Assembly (NCBI GenBank): GCA_948777935.1
Contig: CAQDYY010000001.1
Location: 1 to 64,000 of the forward strand
DNA length: 64,000 nucleotides
Reading direction: 5' to 3'
DNA from: an uncultured Clostridia bacterium
Lineage (GTDB): Bacteria; Bacillota; Clostridia; TANB77; CAG-508
The translations under genes and the position numbers were made by a program. The notes beneath the pieces were generated by a model that was given only the letters and a program-made list of their open reading frames with translations, was not told where the DNA came from and searched no databases. Below, piece by piece: positions 18,645 through 28,356 of this stretch (within the stretch, counting starts at the first letter, position 1; each line of letters starts with the position of its first letter).

Positions 18645-20064
18645 AAACTATATATACAATTTAATATATCAAATATTAACTTTAGCATTACCATTAATTA
18701 CAACGCCATATATATCTAGAGTATTGGGAGCAGAAAATATAGGAATATACAGTTATACTATATCAATATCTACATATTTTATATTATTTGGCTCTTTAGG
18801 AATAGCACTATATGGGCAAAGAGAAATTGCATACCTTCAAGATAAAAAAGAAGCATATAGTAAAACTTTTTGGGAAGTTGTAATATTAAGGTTTATTACT
18901 ATGAGCATAGCTATGCTTATATTCTATATTACATTTGTAAGTTTTGGACAATATAAATTGTATTATACAATTTTATTACTAGAGTTGGTAGCAAATTGCA
19001 TAGACATAAGTTGGTTTTTTGGTGGACTAGAAGAATTTAAAAAAACAGTTTCAAGAAATATAATAGTAAAGATTATAAGTATTATTTGTATATTTACTTT
19101 TGTAAAAAGTTCTAGTGACCTAAAACTATATTTTTGGATATATGTATTATCAGTATTAATTGGAAACGTTTCTTTATGGCTATATTTACCTAAATATCTA
19201 GAAAAAGTATATATAAAAGACTTAAAAATATGGCGACATTTTAAAAGTACAATAGCACTATTTATACCTCAAATAGCAATACAAATATATACAGTTTTAG
19301 ATAAAGTAATGATAGGAAGTATTATTTTAGATAAATCTGAAGTAGGATATTATGAACAAAGTCAAAAAATAGTAAAAGTGCTATTAACTATAGTAACTTC
19401 ATTAGTAACAGTTATGGCTCCAAGAATGGCAAATACATTTATAAATGGTGATAATGAAAAAATGAAACAATATATGAAAAAGTCCTTCAACTTTGTATTC
19501 TTATTATCATTTCCAATGGTATTTGGATTAATTACAGTATCGAAACGTTTTGTACCAATATTTTTTGGCGTAGGGTATGAAAAAGTTGCAATATTAATGA
19601 ATGTGATTAGTCCTATAATAATTGCTATAGGATTAAGTGGAGTGATAGGAACACAATATCTATTGCCAACGAAAAAGCAAAAAGAATTTACTATTTCGGT
19701 TACAGTAGGAGCTATTACTAACTTTTTTATAAACTTGCTATTAATAGGAAAATATGGTGGGGTAGGAGCATCAATAGGTACAGTGATTGCTGAAACTTGT
19801 GTAACAATTGCTCAATTTATTTTGATTAAAAAAGAATTCGAAATAAAAGCTATTTTTAAACTTTCAATACAGTATTTCGTGTCTTCAACAATAATGTTTG
19901 GTGTTTGTGGCATTATAGGTAAGCTTATAAATAATAGTTTGTATTGCATTATTACACAAGTATGTGTAGGAACTATAGTATACATAAGTTGCTTGCTAAT
20001 TTTAAAAAATGAATTTATTTATTCTATATTAGACAATATAAAACAAAAGTTGAGAAAGGAGTAA
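18625..20064 (+). CDS. Second oligosaccharide flippase, Wzx-like
   Basis: The 479-aa membrane protein begins KNYIYNLIYQILTLALPLIT and TTPYISRVLGAENIGIYSY, the standard opening of the RfbX/Wzx flippase family. It has about 12 to 14 hydrophobic segments. The ATG at 18625 follows GGGAG by 6 bases; an in-frame ATG at 18610 lacks a site. It overlaps the preceding gene by 20 bp and is followed 2 bp later by glf. It should export the second repeat unit. Confidence 0.85.
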   Translation: MKKSITKNYIYNLIYQILTLALPLITTPYISRVLGAENIGIYSYTISISTYFILFGSLGIALYGQREIAYLQDKKEAYSKTFWEVVILRFITMSIAMLIFYITFVSFGQYKLYYTILLLELVANCIDISWFFGGLEEFKKTVSRNIIVKIISIICIFTFVKSSSDLKLYFWIYVLSVLIGNVSLWLYLPKYLEKVYIKDLKIWRHFKSTIALFIPQIAIQIYTVLDKVMIGSIILDKSEVGYYEQSQKIVKVLLTIVTSLVTVMAPRMANTFINGDNEKMKQYMKKSFNFVFLLSFPMVFGLITVSKRFVPIFFGVGYEKVAILMNVISPIIIAIGLSGVIGTQYLLPTKKQKEFTISVTVGAITNFFINLLLIGKYGGVGASIGTVIAETCVTIAQFILIKKEFEIKAIFKLSIQYFVSSTIMFGVCGIIGKLINNSLYCIITQVCVGTIVYISCLLILKNEFIYSILDNIKQKLRKE

Positions 20065-20066
20065 AT

Positions 20067-21170
20067 ATGAAATATGATTATCTAATAGTAGGAGCTGGTT
20101 TATTTGGTTCAATATTTGCATATGAAGCACAAAAAAGAGGAAAGAGAAGCCTTGTAATTGATAAAAGAGATCATATTGGTGGAAATATCTATACGAAAAA
20201 TATAGAAGGAATAAATGTACATCAATATGGTGCACATATATTTCATACAAGTAATAATGAAGTATGGAACTATATAAATCAATTTGCAAAATTTAATAGA
20301 TATACAAATTCTCCAATTGCAATATATAAAAATGAAGTATACAATTTGCCATTTAATATGAACACATTTAATAAGCTATGGGGTGTTATAACACCTAAAG
20401 AAGCTAAAAATAAAATAGAAGAGGAAAAGAAAAAGGCTAGAATTACAGAACCAAAGAATCTAGAAGAACAAGCAATAAGTTTGGTTGGACAAACTATATA
20501 TGAAAAACTAGTAAAGGGGTATACCGAAAAACAATGGGGGAAGAAAGCTAAAGAATTACCAAATTTTATTATTAAAAGATTACCAGTTCGTTTTACTTAT
20601 GATAATAATTATTTTAATGATATATATCAGGGTATACCAATGGGCGGATATACACAAATTATAGAAAAAATGCTAAAAGATGTAGAAGTAAAATTAAATA
20701 CAGATTTTTTTGAAAATAGAGAGTATTTTGAAAATATAGCAAATAAAATTGTGTTTACTGGTATGATAGATAAATACTATAGCTACAAATATGGAGAGTT
20801 AGAATATAGGAGTTTAAGGTTTGAAACAGAAATATTAAATGAAGACAACTTTCAAGGAAATGCAGTTGTTAATTATACAGAATTTAAAGTTCCATACACA
20901 AGAATAATAGAGCATAAGCATTTTGAATTTGATGTAGAAAACCCTAAAACTGTTATAACAAAAGAGTATCCAGATACATGGACAAACCAAAAGGAGCCAT
21001 ATTACCCAATTAATGATGATAAAAATAACAAATTATATAAAAAATATGAGGAACTAGCAAAAACAGATACAAAGGTTATTTTTGGTGGAAGGCTAGGTAA
21101 ATATAAGTATTATGATATGGATAAAGTAATAGAAGAGGCATTAATGTGTATAAAAAAAGAATTCATATAG
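20067..21170 (+). CDS. glf: UDP-galactopyranose mutase
   Basis: The 367-aa FAD enzyme interconverts UDP-galactopyranose and UDP-galactofuranose. It has YDYLIVGAGLFGS with the dinucleotide-binding GAGLFG near residues 8-13, VIDKRDHIGGN near 30-40, QYGAHIFHT near 53-61 and YTEKQWGK near 153-160. Its length matches the family. A GGAG site precedes the ATG and the flippase stop is two bases upstream. The presence of glf implies galactofuranose in the glycan. A hairpin terminator overlaps its last codons. Confidence 0.95.
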   Translation: MKYDYLIVGAGLFGSIFAYEAQKRGKRSLVIDKRDHIGGNIYTKNIEGINVHQYGAHIFHTSNNEVWNYINQFAKFNRYTNSPIAIYKNEVYNLPFNMNTFNKLWGVITPKEAKNKIEEEKKKARITEPKNLEEQAISLVGQTIYEKLVKGYTEKQWGKKAKELPNFIIKRLPVRFTYDNNYFNDIYQGIPMGGYTQIIEKMLKDVEVKLNTDFFENREYFENIANKIVFTGMIDKYYSYKYGELEYRSLRFETEILNEDNFQGNAVVNYTEFKVPYTRIIEHKHFEFDVENPKTVITKEYPDTWTNQKEPYYPINDDKNNKLYKKYEELAKTDTKVIFGGRLGKYKYYDMDKVIEEALMCIKKEFI

Positions 21171-21186
21171 GATTATGAATTCTTTT
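21159..21186 (+). terminator. Terminator overlapping the glf stop
   Basis: GAATTCATA (21159-21167) pairs with TATGAATTC (21174-21182), followed by TTTT. The stop codon of glf lies in the loop. Confidence 0.65.
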
Positions 21187-21196
21187 AACTTATAAC

Positions 21197-21225
21197 TTGA
21201 CAAATATCATAAAAAAAAGGATAAT
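21197..21225 (+). promoter_or_regulatory. Sigma-A promoter of rfbD
   Basis: TTGACA (21197-21202), 17-bp spacer, GATAAT (21220-21225), 36 bp before the rfbD start. Confidence 0.75.
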
Positions 21226-21260
21226 TATAGCAGAGTGAGATATAGAAAAGAGGTAAACAA

Positions 21261-22100
21261 ATGAAGGTTTTAATTACAGGTGCAAATGGAATGCTTGCAA
21301 AGGCTGTTATAAATGAATTAAAAGAAGAGGAGCTTATTTTAACAGACGTTGCAGATCTAGACATTACCAATATAGATGAAGTAAGAAAGTTTGTAGAGGA
21401 AAATAAGCCACAATACATTATAAATTGTGCTGCATATACTGCAGTAGATAAAGCAGAAGAGCAAGAAGAAATTGCAAGAAAAGTAAATGCTATTGGACCA
21501 AAGAACTTAGCAATTGTAGCTAATGAAGAGGATGCTACTTTAATCCATATTAGTACAGATTATGTATTTGGTGGAGATAAAGATATAGAAGAGGATTATT
21601 TCGAAATGGAAGAGAAAAGTCCAAATTCTGTTTATGGAATTACTAAATTACAGGGAGAACAAGAGATTGTTAACAGTTGTTTTAAATACTATATTTTCCG
21701 TACAGCATGGTTATATGGAGATGGAAACAATTTTGTAAGAACAATGCTAAAATTGGGAAAAGAGAAAGAATCTATTAATGTAGTAAATGATCAACATGGT
21801 AGCCCAACATATGCAGTAGATTTAGCAAGTATAATTCATCAGGCAATTGAAAAACAAATACCATATGGAATATATCATGCAACAAATGAAGGATATACTA
21901 CTTGGTATGAATTCACAAAACAAATCTTTCAAAAAGCAGGATACACATGTAAAGTAAATCCAGTAACAAGTGAAGAATTTGCAAGTAAAGCCAAACGTCC
22001 TAAAAATTCAAAATTATCTAAGAAAAAGCTAATAGATGCAGGAATAGAAGTACCAAATTATGAGGATGCACTTGATAGATATTTAAAAATAGAATTGTAG
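21261..22100 (+). CDS. rfbD: dTDP-4-dehydrorhamnose reductase
   Basis: The 279-aa NAD(P)H-dependent short-chain reductase catalyses the last step of dTDP-L-rhamnose synthesis. It has KVLITGANGMLAKA with the Rossmann GxxGxxG, NCAAYTAVDKAEE near 54-66, HISTDYVFGG near 96-105, the catalytic Y-x-x-x-K in YGITKLQGE near 124-132, and DQHGSPTY near 174-181. Its start follows AAAGAGG. The other rhamnose genes (rfbA, rfbC, rfbB) lie within 4 kb downstream, so the pathway is complete. Confidence 0.94.
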   Translation: MKVLITGANGMLAKAVINELKEEELILTDVADLDITNIDEVRKFVEENKPQYIINCAAYTAVDKAEEQEEIARKVNAIGPKNLAIVANEEDATLIHISTDYVFGGDKDIEEDYFEMEEKSPNSVYGITKLQGEQEIVNSCFKYYIFRTAWLYGDGNNFVRTMLKLGKEKESINVVNDQHGSPTYAVDLASIIHQAIEKQIPYGIYHATNEGYTTWYEFTKQIFQKAGYTCKVNPVTSEEFASKAKRPKNSKLSKKKLIDAGIEVPNYEDALDRYLKIEL

Positions 22101-22150
22101 GGGCATCGTCCAAAGGGAATACCAAAAAGACATGACACCACTGTGCCCTC
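22098..22150 (+). repeat. Family C repeat, forward
   Basis: TAGGGGCATCG...GGGAATACC...GACACCACTGTGCCCTC. It begins on the rfbD stop codon, and the 53 bp match the copies at 10889 and 50467 with substitutions in the middle. Confidence 0.8.
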
Positions 22151-22189
22151 TTAAAATACATTTTAAATTACGAAAGGGAGATTGAAATT

Positions 22190-23533
22190 ATGGAAAACAA
22201 AATACAGTTAAAAGATAAGCTTATTAAATCACTACCATTTATAGCGTATACAGTTTTACTAATTGTTATACATTTGAGAATGTCCTTGGTGGGAGATGAC
22301 GTTTATTTTTCTAGTGTATTACAAGGAAATAACCTTTTTAACTGGATATTTGAAAGATATAATACATGGAGTTCTAGAGTATTAATAGAAGGTATAATGG
22401 TAACACTTTTAAGTATAGGATTTAATTTTTGGAAAGTGTTAAATATAGGAGTATTTCTTATATTACCATATGCTATTAGAAAAATTTTCAATTCAAAAAA
22501 TGATACAAAAATAGATTGGCTTATTTGTATGAGTTTATTTTTAATTCCATCTAGTTGTTATGGAGATGCAGGTTGGGTAGCTACATCAATGAACTATTTA
22601 TGGCCATTAGCTTTTGGGTTATTAGCTTGTATACCAATAAAGAAGAATTTTAGTGATGAGAAAATGACTAAATGGGAAATAGCAATATCTTGCATTTCTC
22701 TTATAATAGCATGCAACCAAGAACAAATGGCAGGAATTTTAGCAATAACATATATAGGAACTATGTGTTATAACTTAATTAAAAAGAAATCAAATAAAAT
22801 TATTATTTTTTATGCTATATTAATTTTAGTAAACTTGCTATTTATATTTACATGCCCAGGAAATAGCAAAAGGAAAGTTTCTGAAATTCAAACTTGGTTT
22901 CCAGAGTTTGCAACATTTAATATAATAGATAAAGCACAACTTGCAATTAATTCAATGATGAGATATATCGTTATAAAAGGTAGAATTGTATTTATGGTAA
23001 TGACTGCTGTTATTATGTATGCAGTGTTTATTACAAATAAGTCAAAAATATTTAGAACAATAGCAATAATTCAATTTATAGGTAGTATGCCATTAAATAT
23101 AATAAATAAATTTATACCACAAGGGTTATTTGCTATAAAAGATACAATTAATCAATTTGGATTAGAAAAATTAGTTATCAATTCTGATACATATAGCAAT
23201 GTATTATTATACTTAATGTTATTGTATTATTTAATTATTTTAGGATGCATTATAGTATCATTATATGGTATTTTTAAAAACACAAATAAGAGTATTATAT
23301 CAATTTCTATATTAGGATTAGGACTAATATCTAGGTTAGTAATGGGGTTATCGCCAACAGTATTTGCTTCTGCAGAACGTACAACGATATTTTTATATAC
23401 AACATTTATTGTGTTAATAGTATATATAATAAATTATTTAAAAGAAAACGAAAAGAATATAATACCTATATATTATGGAACAATTGGAGCAGCACTTGCA
23501 AGTTATATTAGAAATGTAATGTCAATTTTTTAA
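22190..23533 (+). CDS. DUF6056-like polytopic membrane protein
   Basis: The 447-aa protein has about ten to eleven membrane segments. Landmarks are an early loop LVGDDVYFSS near residues 30-39, YNTWSSRVLIEG near 56-67, SLFLIPSSCYGDAGWVATSM and ACNQEQMAG. A double aspartate after the first membrane segment is typical of GT-C glycosyltransferases and of DUF6056 proteins, which sit in polysaccharide loci. It may therefore use a lipid-linked sugar donor on the outer face to decorate the glycan. The function is inferred and not demonstrated. AAAGGGAG precedes the ATG. Confidence 0.65.
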   Translation: MENKIQLKDKLIKSLPFIAYTVLLIVIHLRMSLVGDDVYFSSVLQGNNLFNWIFERYNTWSSRVLIEGIMVTLLSIGFNFWKVLNIGVFLILPYAIRKIFNSKNDTKIDWLICMSLFLIPSSCYGDAGWVATSMNYLWPLAFGLLACIPIKKNFSDEKMTKWEIAISCISLIIACNQEQMAGILAITYIGTMCYNLIKKKSNKIIIFYAILILVNLLFIFTCPGNSKRKVSEIQTWFPEFATFNIIDKAQLAINSMMRYIVIKGRIVFMVMTAVIMYAVFITNKSKIFRTIAIIQFIGSMPLNIINKFIPQGLFAIKDTINQFGLEKLVINSDTYSNVLLYLMLLYYLIILGCIIVSLYGIFKNTNKSIISISILGLGLISRLVMGLSPTVFASAERTTIFLYTTFIVLIVYIINYLKENEKNIIPIYYGTIGAALASYIRNVMSIF

Positions 23534-23551
23534 AGTAAGGAATGTGAAATA

Positions 23552-24442
23552 ATGAAAAATCGTAAAGGAATTATTTTAGCAGGAGGTAGTGCTACAAGGT
23601 TATATCCTCTAACACTTGCTATTTCAAAACAAATTATGCCAGTATATGATAAACCAATGATATATTACCCATTATCTGTTTTTATGGAAGCAGAAATTAG
23701 AGATATACTAATTATATCAACGCCAAGAGATATAGTTACATTTAAAGAATTATTAGGAGATGGCTCTAAATGGGGAATGAAATTTACATATAAAGTACAA
23801 GAAAAACCAAGAGGACTTGCTGATAGCTTTATTTTAGCAGAAGAGTTTATTGGTGAAGATAATGTAGCAATGATTTTAGGAGATAATATGTTCTATGGAA
23901 ACAATTTACCTAAATTATTAAAACATGCAAATGAAAGAGAAGATGAAGCTACTATATTTGGATATTATGTAAAAGATCCTAAAGCATATGGAGTGGTAGA
24001 AATAGATAAAGAAGGAAATGCTATATCTATAGAAGAAAAGCCAGAAAAACCAAAGTCTCATTATGCAGTACCAGGATTGTATTTCTATACAAATGATGTT
24101 ATAGAAATTGCAAAAAAAGTAAAACCTTCAGCAAGGGGAGAACTAGAAATAACATCAATTAATGAAGAATACATGAAACGAGGAAAACTAAAGGTAGAAA
24201 AATTAGGAAGAGCAATGACATGGTTTGATACAGGGACACATGACTCATTATTAGAAACAGCAAGTTTTGTACAAACAGTTGAAAAAAGGCAAGGAATGCA
24301 AATTTGTTGCCCAGAAGAGATTGCATATAGAAAAAAGTGGATAACAAAAGAACAACTTTCTATTTTAGCAGATAAATTTATGAAAACTGAATATGGAAAA
24401 TACTTAAAAGACTTAGCAGAAGGTAGAATTGGAGAAGAATAA
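23552..24442 (+). CDS. rfbA: Glucose-1-phosphate thymidylyltransferase
   Basis: The 296-aa enzyme makes dTDP-glucose from dTTP and glucose-1-phosphate. It has the nucleotidyltransferase signature [17 protein letters not shown] near residues 4-20, [30 protein letters not shown] near 83-94, ILGDNMFYG near 109-117, and the C-terminal [13 protein letters not shown] near 223-235. A weak AAGGAATG site precedes the ATG. The gene is followed by an A repeat and rfbC. Confidence 0.95.
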   Translation: MKNRKGIILAGGSATRLYPLTLAISKQIMPVYDKPMIYYPLSVFMEAEIRDILIISTPRDIVTFKELLGDGSKWGMKFTYKVQEKPRGLADSFILAEEFIGEDNVAMILGDNMFYGNNLPKLLKHANEREDEATIFGYYVKDPKAYGVVEIDKEGNAISIEEKPEKPKSHYAVPGLYFYTNDVIEIAKKVKPSARGELEITSINEEYMKRGKLKVEKLGRAMTWFDTGTHDSLLETASFVQTVEKRQGMQICCPEEIAYRKKWITKEQLSILADKFMKTEYGKYLKDLAEGRIGEE

Positions 24443-24468
24443 AATGCAGAATATGCCAGTCTAATTTG

Positions 24469-24523
24469 TAGAGTAAAGGCCCCTTTACTTAAGGGGGCTG
24501 TCCACGAAGTGGACTGGGGGTTC
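24469..24523 (+). repeat. Family A palindromic repeat, forward
   Basis: Same core as 4320-4380. The variable stem here is GTCCAC/GTGGAC with loop GAA, so the stem sequence differs but pairing is kept. Confidence 0.85.
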
Positions 24524-24552
24524 GTAAAAGAAATAACAAAAAGGAGGATTAC

Positions 24553-25131
24553 ATGGGAAAATTTAAGAAAACAGAAACTTCTATTGAAGGAGTATATATA
24601 ATAGAGCCAACTGTATTTGGAGACAATAGAGGATATTTCATGGAAACATATAGTAAAAAAGATTTTGAAGAGCTAGGTTTATATTATGATTTTGTACAAG
24701 ATAACCAATCAAAATCAAAAAAAGGTGTTTTAAGAGGATTACACTTTCAAAAAGAAAACACACAAGCAAAACTTGTAAGAGTACTTAAAGGAGAAGTATT
24801 TGATGTAGCAGTAGATTTAAGACCTAATAGTAGTACTTATGGAAAATGGGAAGGCGTAGTACTTTCAGAAGAAAATAAAAAAATGTTTATGATACCAAGA
24901 GGGTTTGCACATGGTTTTTTAGTATTATCTGATGAAGCAGAATTTACTTATAAGTGTGATGATATGTATAATGGTGCTGTAGAAGGTGGACTTAAATGGG
25001 ATGATGAAGATGTAGGTATTATTTGGCCTTTAGGTAATATGAAAAAAGAGGATTTAATAACATCTAAAAAAGATGCAAAATGGCCATCTCTAAAAGAACT
25101 ACCTAGAACAGGATTATTTAAAAATTTGTAG
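24553..25131 (+). CDS. rfbC: dTDP-4-dehydrorhamnose 3,5-epimerase
   Basis: The 192-aa cupin enzyme epimerises dTDP-4-keto-6-deoxyglucose at C3 and C5. Visible are DNRGYFMETYS near residues 23-33, DNQSKSKKGVLRGLHFQ near 49-65 with the catalytic His, VFDVAVDLR near 84-92 and the PRGFAHGFLVL segment near 116-126. The sequence ends with WPSLKELP. AAGGAGG precedes the ATG by 6 bases. Length is as expected. Confidence 0.95.
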   Translation: MGKFKKTETSIEGVYIIEPTVFGDNRGYFMETYSKKDFEELGLYYDFVQDNQSKSKKGVLRGLHFQKENTQAKLVRVLKGEVFDVAVDLRPNSSTYGKWEGVVLSEENKKMFMIPRGFAHGFLVLSDEAEFTYKCDDMYNGAVEGGLKWDDEDVGIIWPLGNMKKEDLITSKKDAKWPSLKELPRTGLFKNL

Positions 25132-25143
25132 AATATTACATGA

Positions 25144-25335
25144 TTTCTATAAACTAAAATATGTAAAATTTTCAAATCCGCTTGTTCAAGATAAATTTTG
25201 CACAGTATGTAATAAAAATTTGTAGGCCCCTCTCACAAGGATGTGAGATTCTCCCACAAATTTTTAAAACATACGTATACAAAATTTACTTTCAAGACGC
25301 TTCTTTTCAAATTTTAATATTTTAGTTTATAGAAA
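25144..25335. repeat. 192-bp imperfect palindrome with 19-bp perfect ends
   Basis: The element occupies nearly the whole 239-bp gap between rfbC and rfbB. Its outer 19 bp (TTTCTATAAACTAAAATAT and complement) are perfect. Further blocks match at TAAATTTTG, GTATGT and AAAAATTTGT. The centre carries TCTCACA...TGTGAGA. The two arms pair almost throughout. It could be a MITE, a structured RNA or a transcript-separating hairpin. There is no open frame of note in it. Confidence 0.75.
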
Positions 25336-25370
25336 TTTAATTACAAAGAAGGAAATATAGGAGGAATAGT

Positions 25371-26339
25371 ATGAGTAAAAATATTTTAGTAACAGGAGCA
25401 GCAGGGTTTATAGGAGCAAATTTTGCAGAATTTTTTGTAAATAAACATCCAGAATATAATGTAATAGTATTAGACAAACTAACATATGCAGGAAATTTAG
25501 ATAACTTAAAAAAAGTAATGGATAAAATAACATTTGTTAAAGGAGATATTTGTGAATTTGAATTTGTAAAAGAACTATTCGAAAAATATCGAATTGATGG
25601 AGTAATCCACTTCGCAGCAGAATCACATGTAGATAATAGTATAAAAAATCCATTTATATTTACACACACAAATGTTATAGGAACACATACATTATTAGAA
25701 GTAGCAAAGCAAGTATGGGGAGAAGGAAGCACTAACAAATTTGTACATATATCAACAGATGAAGTATATGGAACACTAGGAGAAGAAGGATATTTTACAG
25801 AAACTACACCAATTAATCCCAATAGTCCATATTCAGCATCAAAAGCAAGTTCAGACTTAATTGCAAGGGCATATTTCGAAACATTTAAAATGAATGTAAG
25901 TATTACAAACTGTTCAAATAACTATGGACCATATCAACATCATGAAAAACTAATTCCACATATGATTAAACTTGCAATGAATAACGAAAAACTACCAGTA
26001 TACGGAAATGGAAAAAATATTCGTGATTGGTTATATGTAGAAGACCATTGTGAAGCAATAGATATGGTATTTCATAATGGAAGAGCAGGAGAAAGATATA
26101 ATATTGGTGGACACAATGAAAAAAGAAATATAGACATTATAAAACTAATTTTAAAACATCTAAATAAAAGTGAAGACCTAATAGAATTTGTAGAAGATAG
26201 AAAAGGGCATGATTATCGATATGCTATTGATCCTACAAAAATTAAAAATGAACTTGGATGGGAGCCAAAAACTAAGTTTGAGGATGGAATTATAAAAACA
26301 ATAGATTGGTACTTAAAAAATTCAGATTGGTTAAAATAG
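25371..26339 (+). CDS. rfbB: dTDP-glucose 4,6-dehydratase
   Basis: The 322-aa NAD-dependent enzyme makes dTDP-4-keto-6-deoxyglucose. It has ILVTGAAGFIGANF near residues 5-18, LDKLTYAGNLDNL near 33-45, HFAAESHVDNSI near 80-91, HISTDEVYG near 119-127 with the catalytic Asp-Glu, and YSASKASSDL near 149-158 with the Tyr-Lys pair. IRDWLYVEDHCEA follows near 221-233. GGAGG precedes the ATG by 7 bases. It is separated from rfbC by the long palindrome. Confidence 0.95.
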   Translation: MSKNILVTGAAGFIGANFAEFFVNKHPEYNVIVLDKLTYAGNLDNLKKVMDKITFVKGDICEFEFVKELFEKYRIDGVIHFAAESHVDNSIKNPFIFTHTNVIGTHTLLEVAKQVWGEGSTNKFVHISTDEVYGTLGEEGYFTETTPINPNSPYSASKASSDLIARAYFETFKMNVSITNCSNNYGPYQHHEKLIPHMIKLAMNNEKLPVYGNGKNIRDWLYVEDHCEAIDMVFHNGRAGERYNIGGHNEKRNIDIIKLILKHLNKSEDLIEFVEDRKGHDYRYAIDPTKIKNELGWEPKTKFEDGIIKTIDWYLKNSDWLK

Positions 26340-26432
26340 GGTGCTATTATATAATAGAACTAAAAAGTTAATTAGACAAACTAATGTCATATAATTATAT
26401 TATTTTACAGATAGTAAAATGAAATTTTAATG

Positions 26433-26467
26433 AATAAGCTAACCATTTTAAGTTTAGCTTATTTTTG
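26433..26467. terminator. Bidirectional terminator
   Basis: AATAAGCTAA pairs with TTAGCTTATT and a T-run follows. It lies between rfbB (+) and the small minus-strand gene, whose raw stop codon (26459-26461) is inside the stem. Confidence 0.75.
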
Positions 26468-26758
26468 ACTTATAAAGCTTTCCCGAAAGTTTTCTTCTAA
26501 AACTTGAATTCGTAATTCGTGATCCATAAGTTGTGTTTGAATGCTTTTTAATTCTTTTTCAAATTCTTCATGCTTTTCATTGTTTATTTTCGCATTATCG
26601 CATAAAAATGCTAATTTTTCGCCATGTTCAAATTCTATTTTTGCAATAGAACGTTCAAGAGAATCCAAACGGCTGTCAGACTTTTTGAAATGTCCATCAA
26701 CTTCCTCTATAAATTGTAATAGTTTATTAAAAATAGTCTCTAATGTTATTTCTTGCAT
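26459..26758 (-). CDS. Small coiled-coil protein of unknown function
   Basis: The 99-aa protein starts at the ATG ending at 26758 behind a GGAGG site. It is almost entirely charged and helical, with heptad-like spacing from residue 20 to 95 (ERSIAKIEFEHGEKLAF, KELKSIQTQLMDHELRIQ), so it is likely to form a coiled coil. No known domain is recognised. It is the only minus-strand gene in the glycan region. Close to its end is an in-frame CGG (26485-26483). Normal reading gives NFRESFISQK, while skipping the C gives NFGKAL and a stop at 26472-26470, which lies outside the terminator stem. Confidence 0.65.
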   Translation of the reverse strand: MQEITLETIFNKLLQFIEEVDGHFKKSDSRLDSLERSIAKIEFEHGEKLAFLCDNAKINNEKHEEFEKELKSIQTQLMDHELRIQVLEENFRESFISQK

Positions 26759-26886
26759 ATTATTCCTCCTCTCATTAGTTTGTCTAATTAATATATTTAT
26801 TATAACATGTGCTATTGTCAAAAAGCAATACAAAAAAATAAAAAGATTTCGACAAAATTCGTCATAAAATTTATTTTACAAATATA

Positions 26887-26915
26887 TTGCAAAATAAGGT
26901 AAAAATAGATATAAT
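26887..26915 (+). promoter_or_regulatory. Sigma-A promoter of the wzz-cpsD-cpsB operon
   Basis: TTGCAA (26887-26892), 17-bp spacer, TATAAT (26910-26915), about 30 bp before the Wzz-like gene. Confidence 0.8.
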
Positions 26916-26945
26916 AGACGTAAAGTTAAAATGAATGGAGATATT

Positions 26946-27665
26946 ATGGAAGAGATAGATTTAAAAGAATTATTTAATATTTTTTGGAGTAAAAAATTAT
27001 TCATTATTATGGTAACACTAACATTTGCAGTTTTAGGGCTGTACTATGCAACAAAAATAGTAATACCAGAATATAAATCAACAGCAACACTTGTACTTAC
27101 AAAAAGCAATAATACAGAAACTAGCACAATTACACAATCAGAAGTAACACTAAACCAGCAATTAGTAGCAACATATACAGAACTAATTAAAACCAACAAT
27201 ATACTAAGACAAGTAATAAATAACTTACAATATATAGATATTACAGAAGAAGACTTAAGGAAAAATGTAGAAGTACAACTAGTATCTACTACACAACTAA
27301 TTGAAGTTTCAGTAAAAAATACAGACAATGTAAAAGCAAAAGAACTTACAAATGAAATAGTAAAAGTATTTATAGAAAAAACAAAAGAAATTTATAAACT
27401 AGAAAATATTCATATGGTAGATGAAGCAAAAATAGAAGAAGAACCATATAATGTTAATTATAAAAAAGATATACTAATATTTGCAAGTATAGGATTTATT
27501 CTAGCAGCAGGAATAGTTTATATAAAAAGCTTATTTGATACCACAATAAAAAATAATGAAGAAGTAGAAAAAAAGTTAGGACTAGCAGTGCTAGCATCTA
27601 TTCCACAATATAACTATGAGATGAAAAAGAAAGGGAAAAGTAATGGGAAAAGAATTAATAATTAA
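26946..27665 (+). CDS. Wzz/CpsC-like chain-length and kinase-activator protein
   Basis: The 239-aa protein carries a Wzz domain with two membrane segments, near residues 18-40 (LFIIMVTLTFAVLGLYYA) and 175-195, and a large extracytoplasmic loop between them. It begins MEEIDLKELFNIFW, as in YveK/CapA proteins. These set polysaccharide chain length and activate the partner tyrosine kinase. The ATG at 26946 follows GGAGA; the in-frame ATG at 26931 has no site. Its end overlaps the kinase gene by 23 bp. Confidence 0.88.
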   Translation: MEEIDLKELFNIFWSKKLFIIMVTLTFAVLGLYYATKIVIPEYKSTATLVLTKSNNTETSTITQSEVTLNQQLVATYTELIKTNNILRQVINNLQYIDITEEDLRKNVEVQLVSTTQLIEVSVKNTDNVKAKELTNEIVKVFIEKTKEIYKLENIHMVDEAKIEEEPYNVNYKKDILIFASIGFILAAGIVYIKSLFDTTIKNNEEVEKKLGLAVLASIPQYNYEMKKKGKSNGKRINN

Positions 27666-28356
27666 TAAAGACCCAAAATCACCAATTGCAGAAATTTTTA
27701 GAACATTAAGAACAAATATACAATTTATGACATCAAACCAAGGGCTAAAAACATTATTAGTTACAAGTAGTGTGCCAGGAGAGGGAAAAAGTTGGGTATC
27801 GACTAACCTTGCAATAGCCTTTGCAGGAGAAAACAAAAAAGTATTACTTATTGATTCAGATATGAGAAAAGGAAGGATTAATACCATATTCAGTATGGAA
27901 AAAAGACCAGGATTATCAAATTATTTGTCTGGAGTAAGTGAATTAGAAAACAAAAAAGACATATTTTCATATATAAGAGAAACAAATATAGAAGGGCTAC
28001 ACATTATGCCATCAGGAGATGTTCCACCAAATCCATCAGAACTACTAGTTTCAGAAGAAATGAATGAATTAATAGTAAAACTTAAAAATGCATTTGATAT
28101 GGTTATTTTTGATGGACCACCCGCACTTCTAGTAACAGATTCAGTTATTTTATCAAGGCAATTAGACACTACATTAATTGTTACATCATATAAAACTACT
28201 AAAATGGGAGATGTGGAAAAAGTTAAAAAAATGATTGAAAATGTAGGCGGAAATATTTCAGGAGTTGTAATAAATAAAGTACCAGTAAATGCTAAGAAAT
28301 ATGAACATACATATTATTATGAAAATAAAGAAAGAGGAAATGCAAACAATGATTGA
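27643..28356 (+). CDS. CpsD/CapB-type bacterial tyrosine kinase
   Basis: The 237-aa BY-kinase has EIFRTLRTNIQFM near residues 17-29, Walker A SSVPGEGKSWVSTNLA near 44-59, Walker A' LLIDSDMRKG near 69-78 and Walker B VIFDGPPALLVTDS near 149-162. It ends in a tyrosine cluster (KKYEHTYYYENKER), the autophosphorylation site that tunes polymerisation. It overlaps the Wzz-like gene upstream and the phosphatase downstream, the classic module arrangement. Confidence 0.92.
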   Translation: MGKELIINKDPKSPIAEIFRTLRTNIQFMTSNQGLKTLLVTSSVPGEGKSWVSTNLAIAFAGENKKVLLIDSDMRKGRINTIFSMEKRPGLSNYLSGVSELENKKDIFSYIRETNIEGLHIMPSGDVPPNPSELLVSEEMNELIVKLKNAFDMVIFDGPPALLVTDSVILSRQLDTTLIVTSYKTTKMGDVEKVKKMIENVGGNISGVVINKVPVNAKKYEHTYYYENKERGNANND

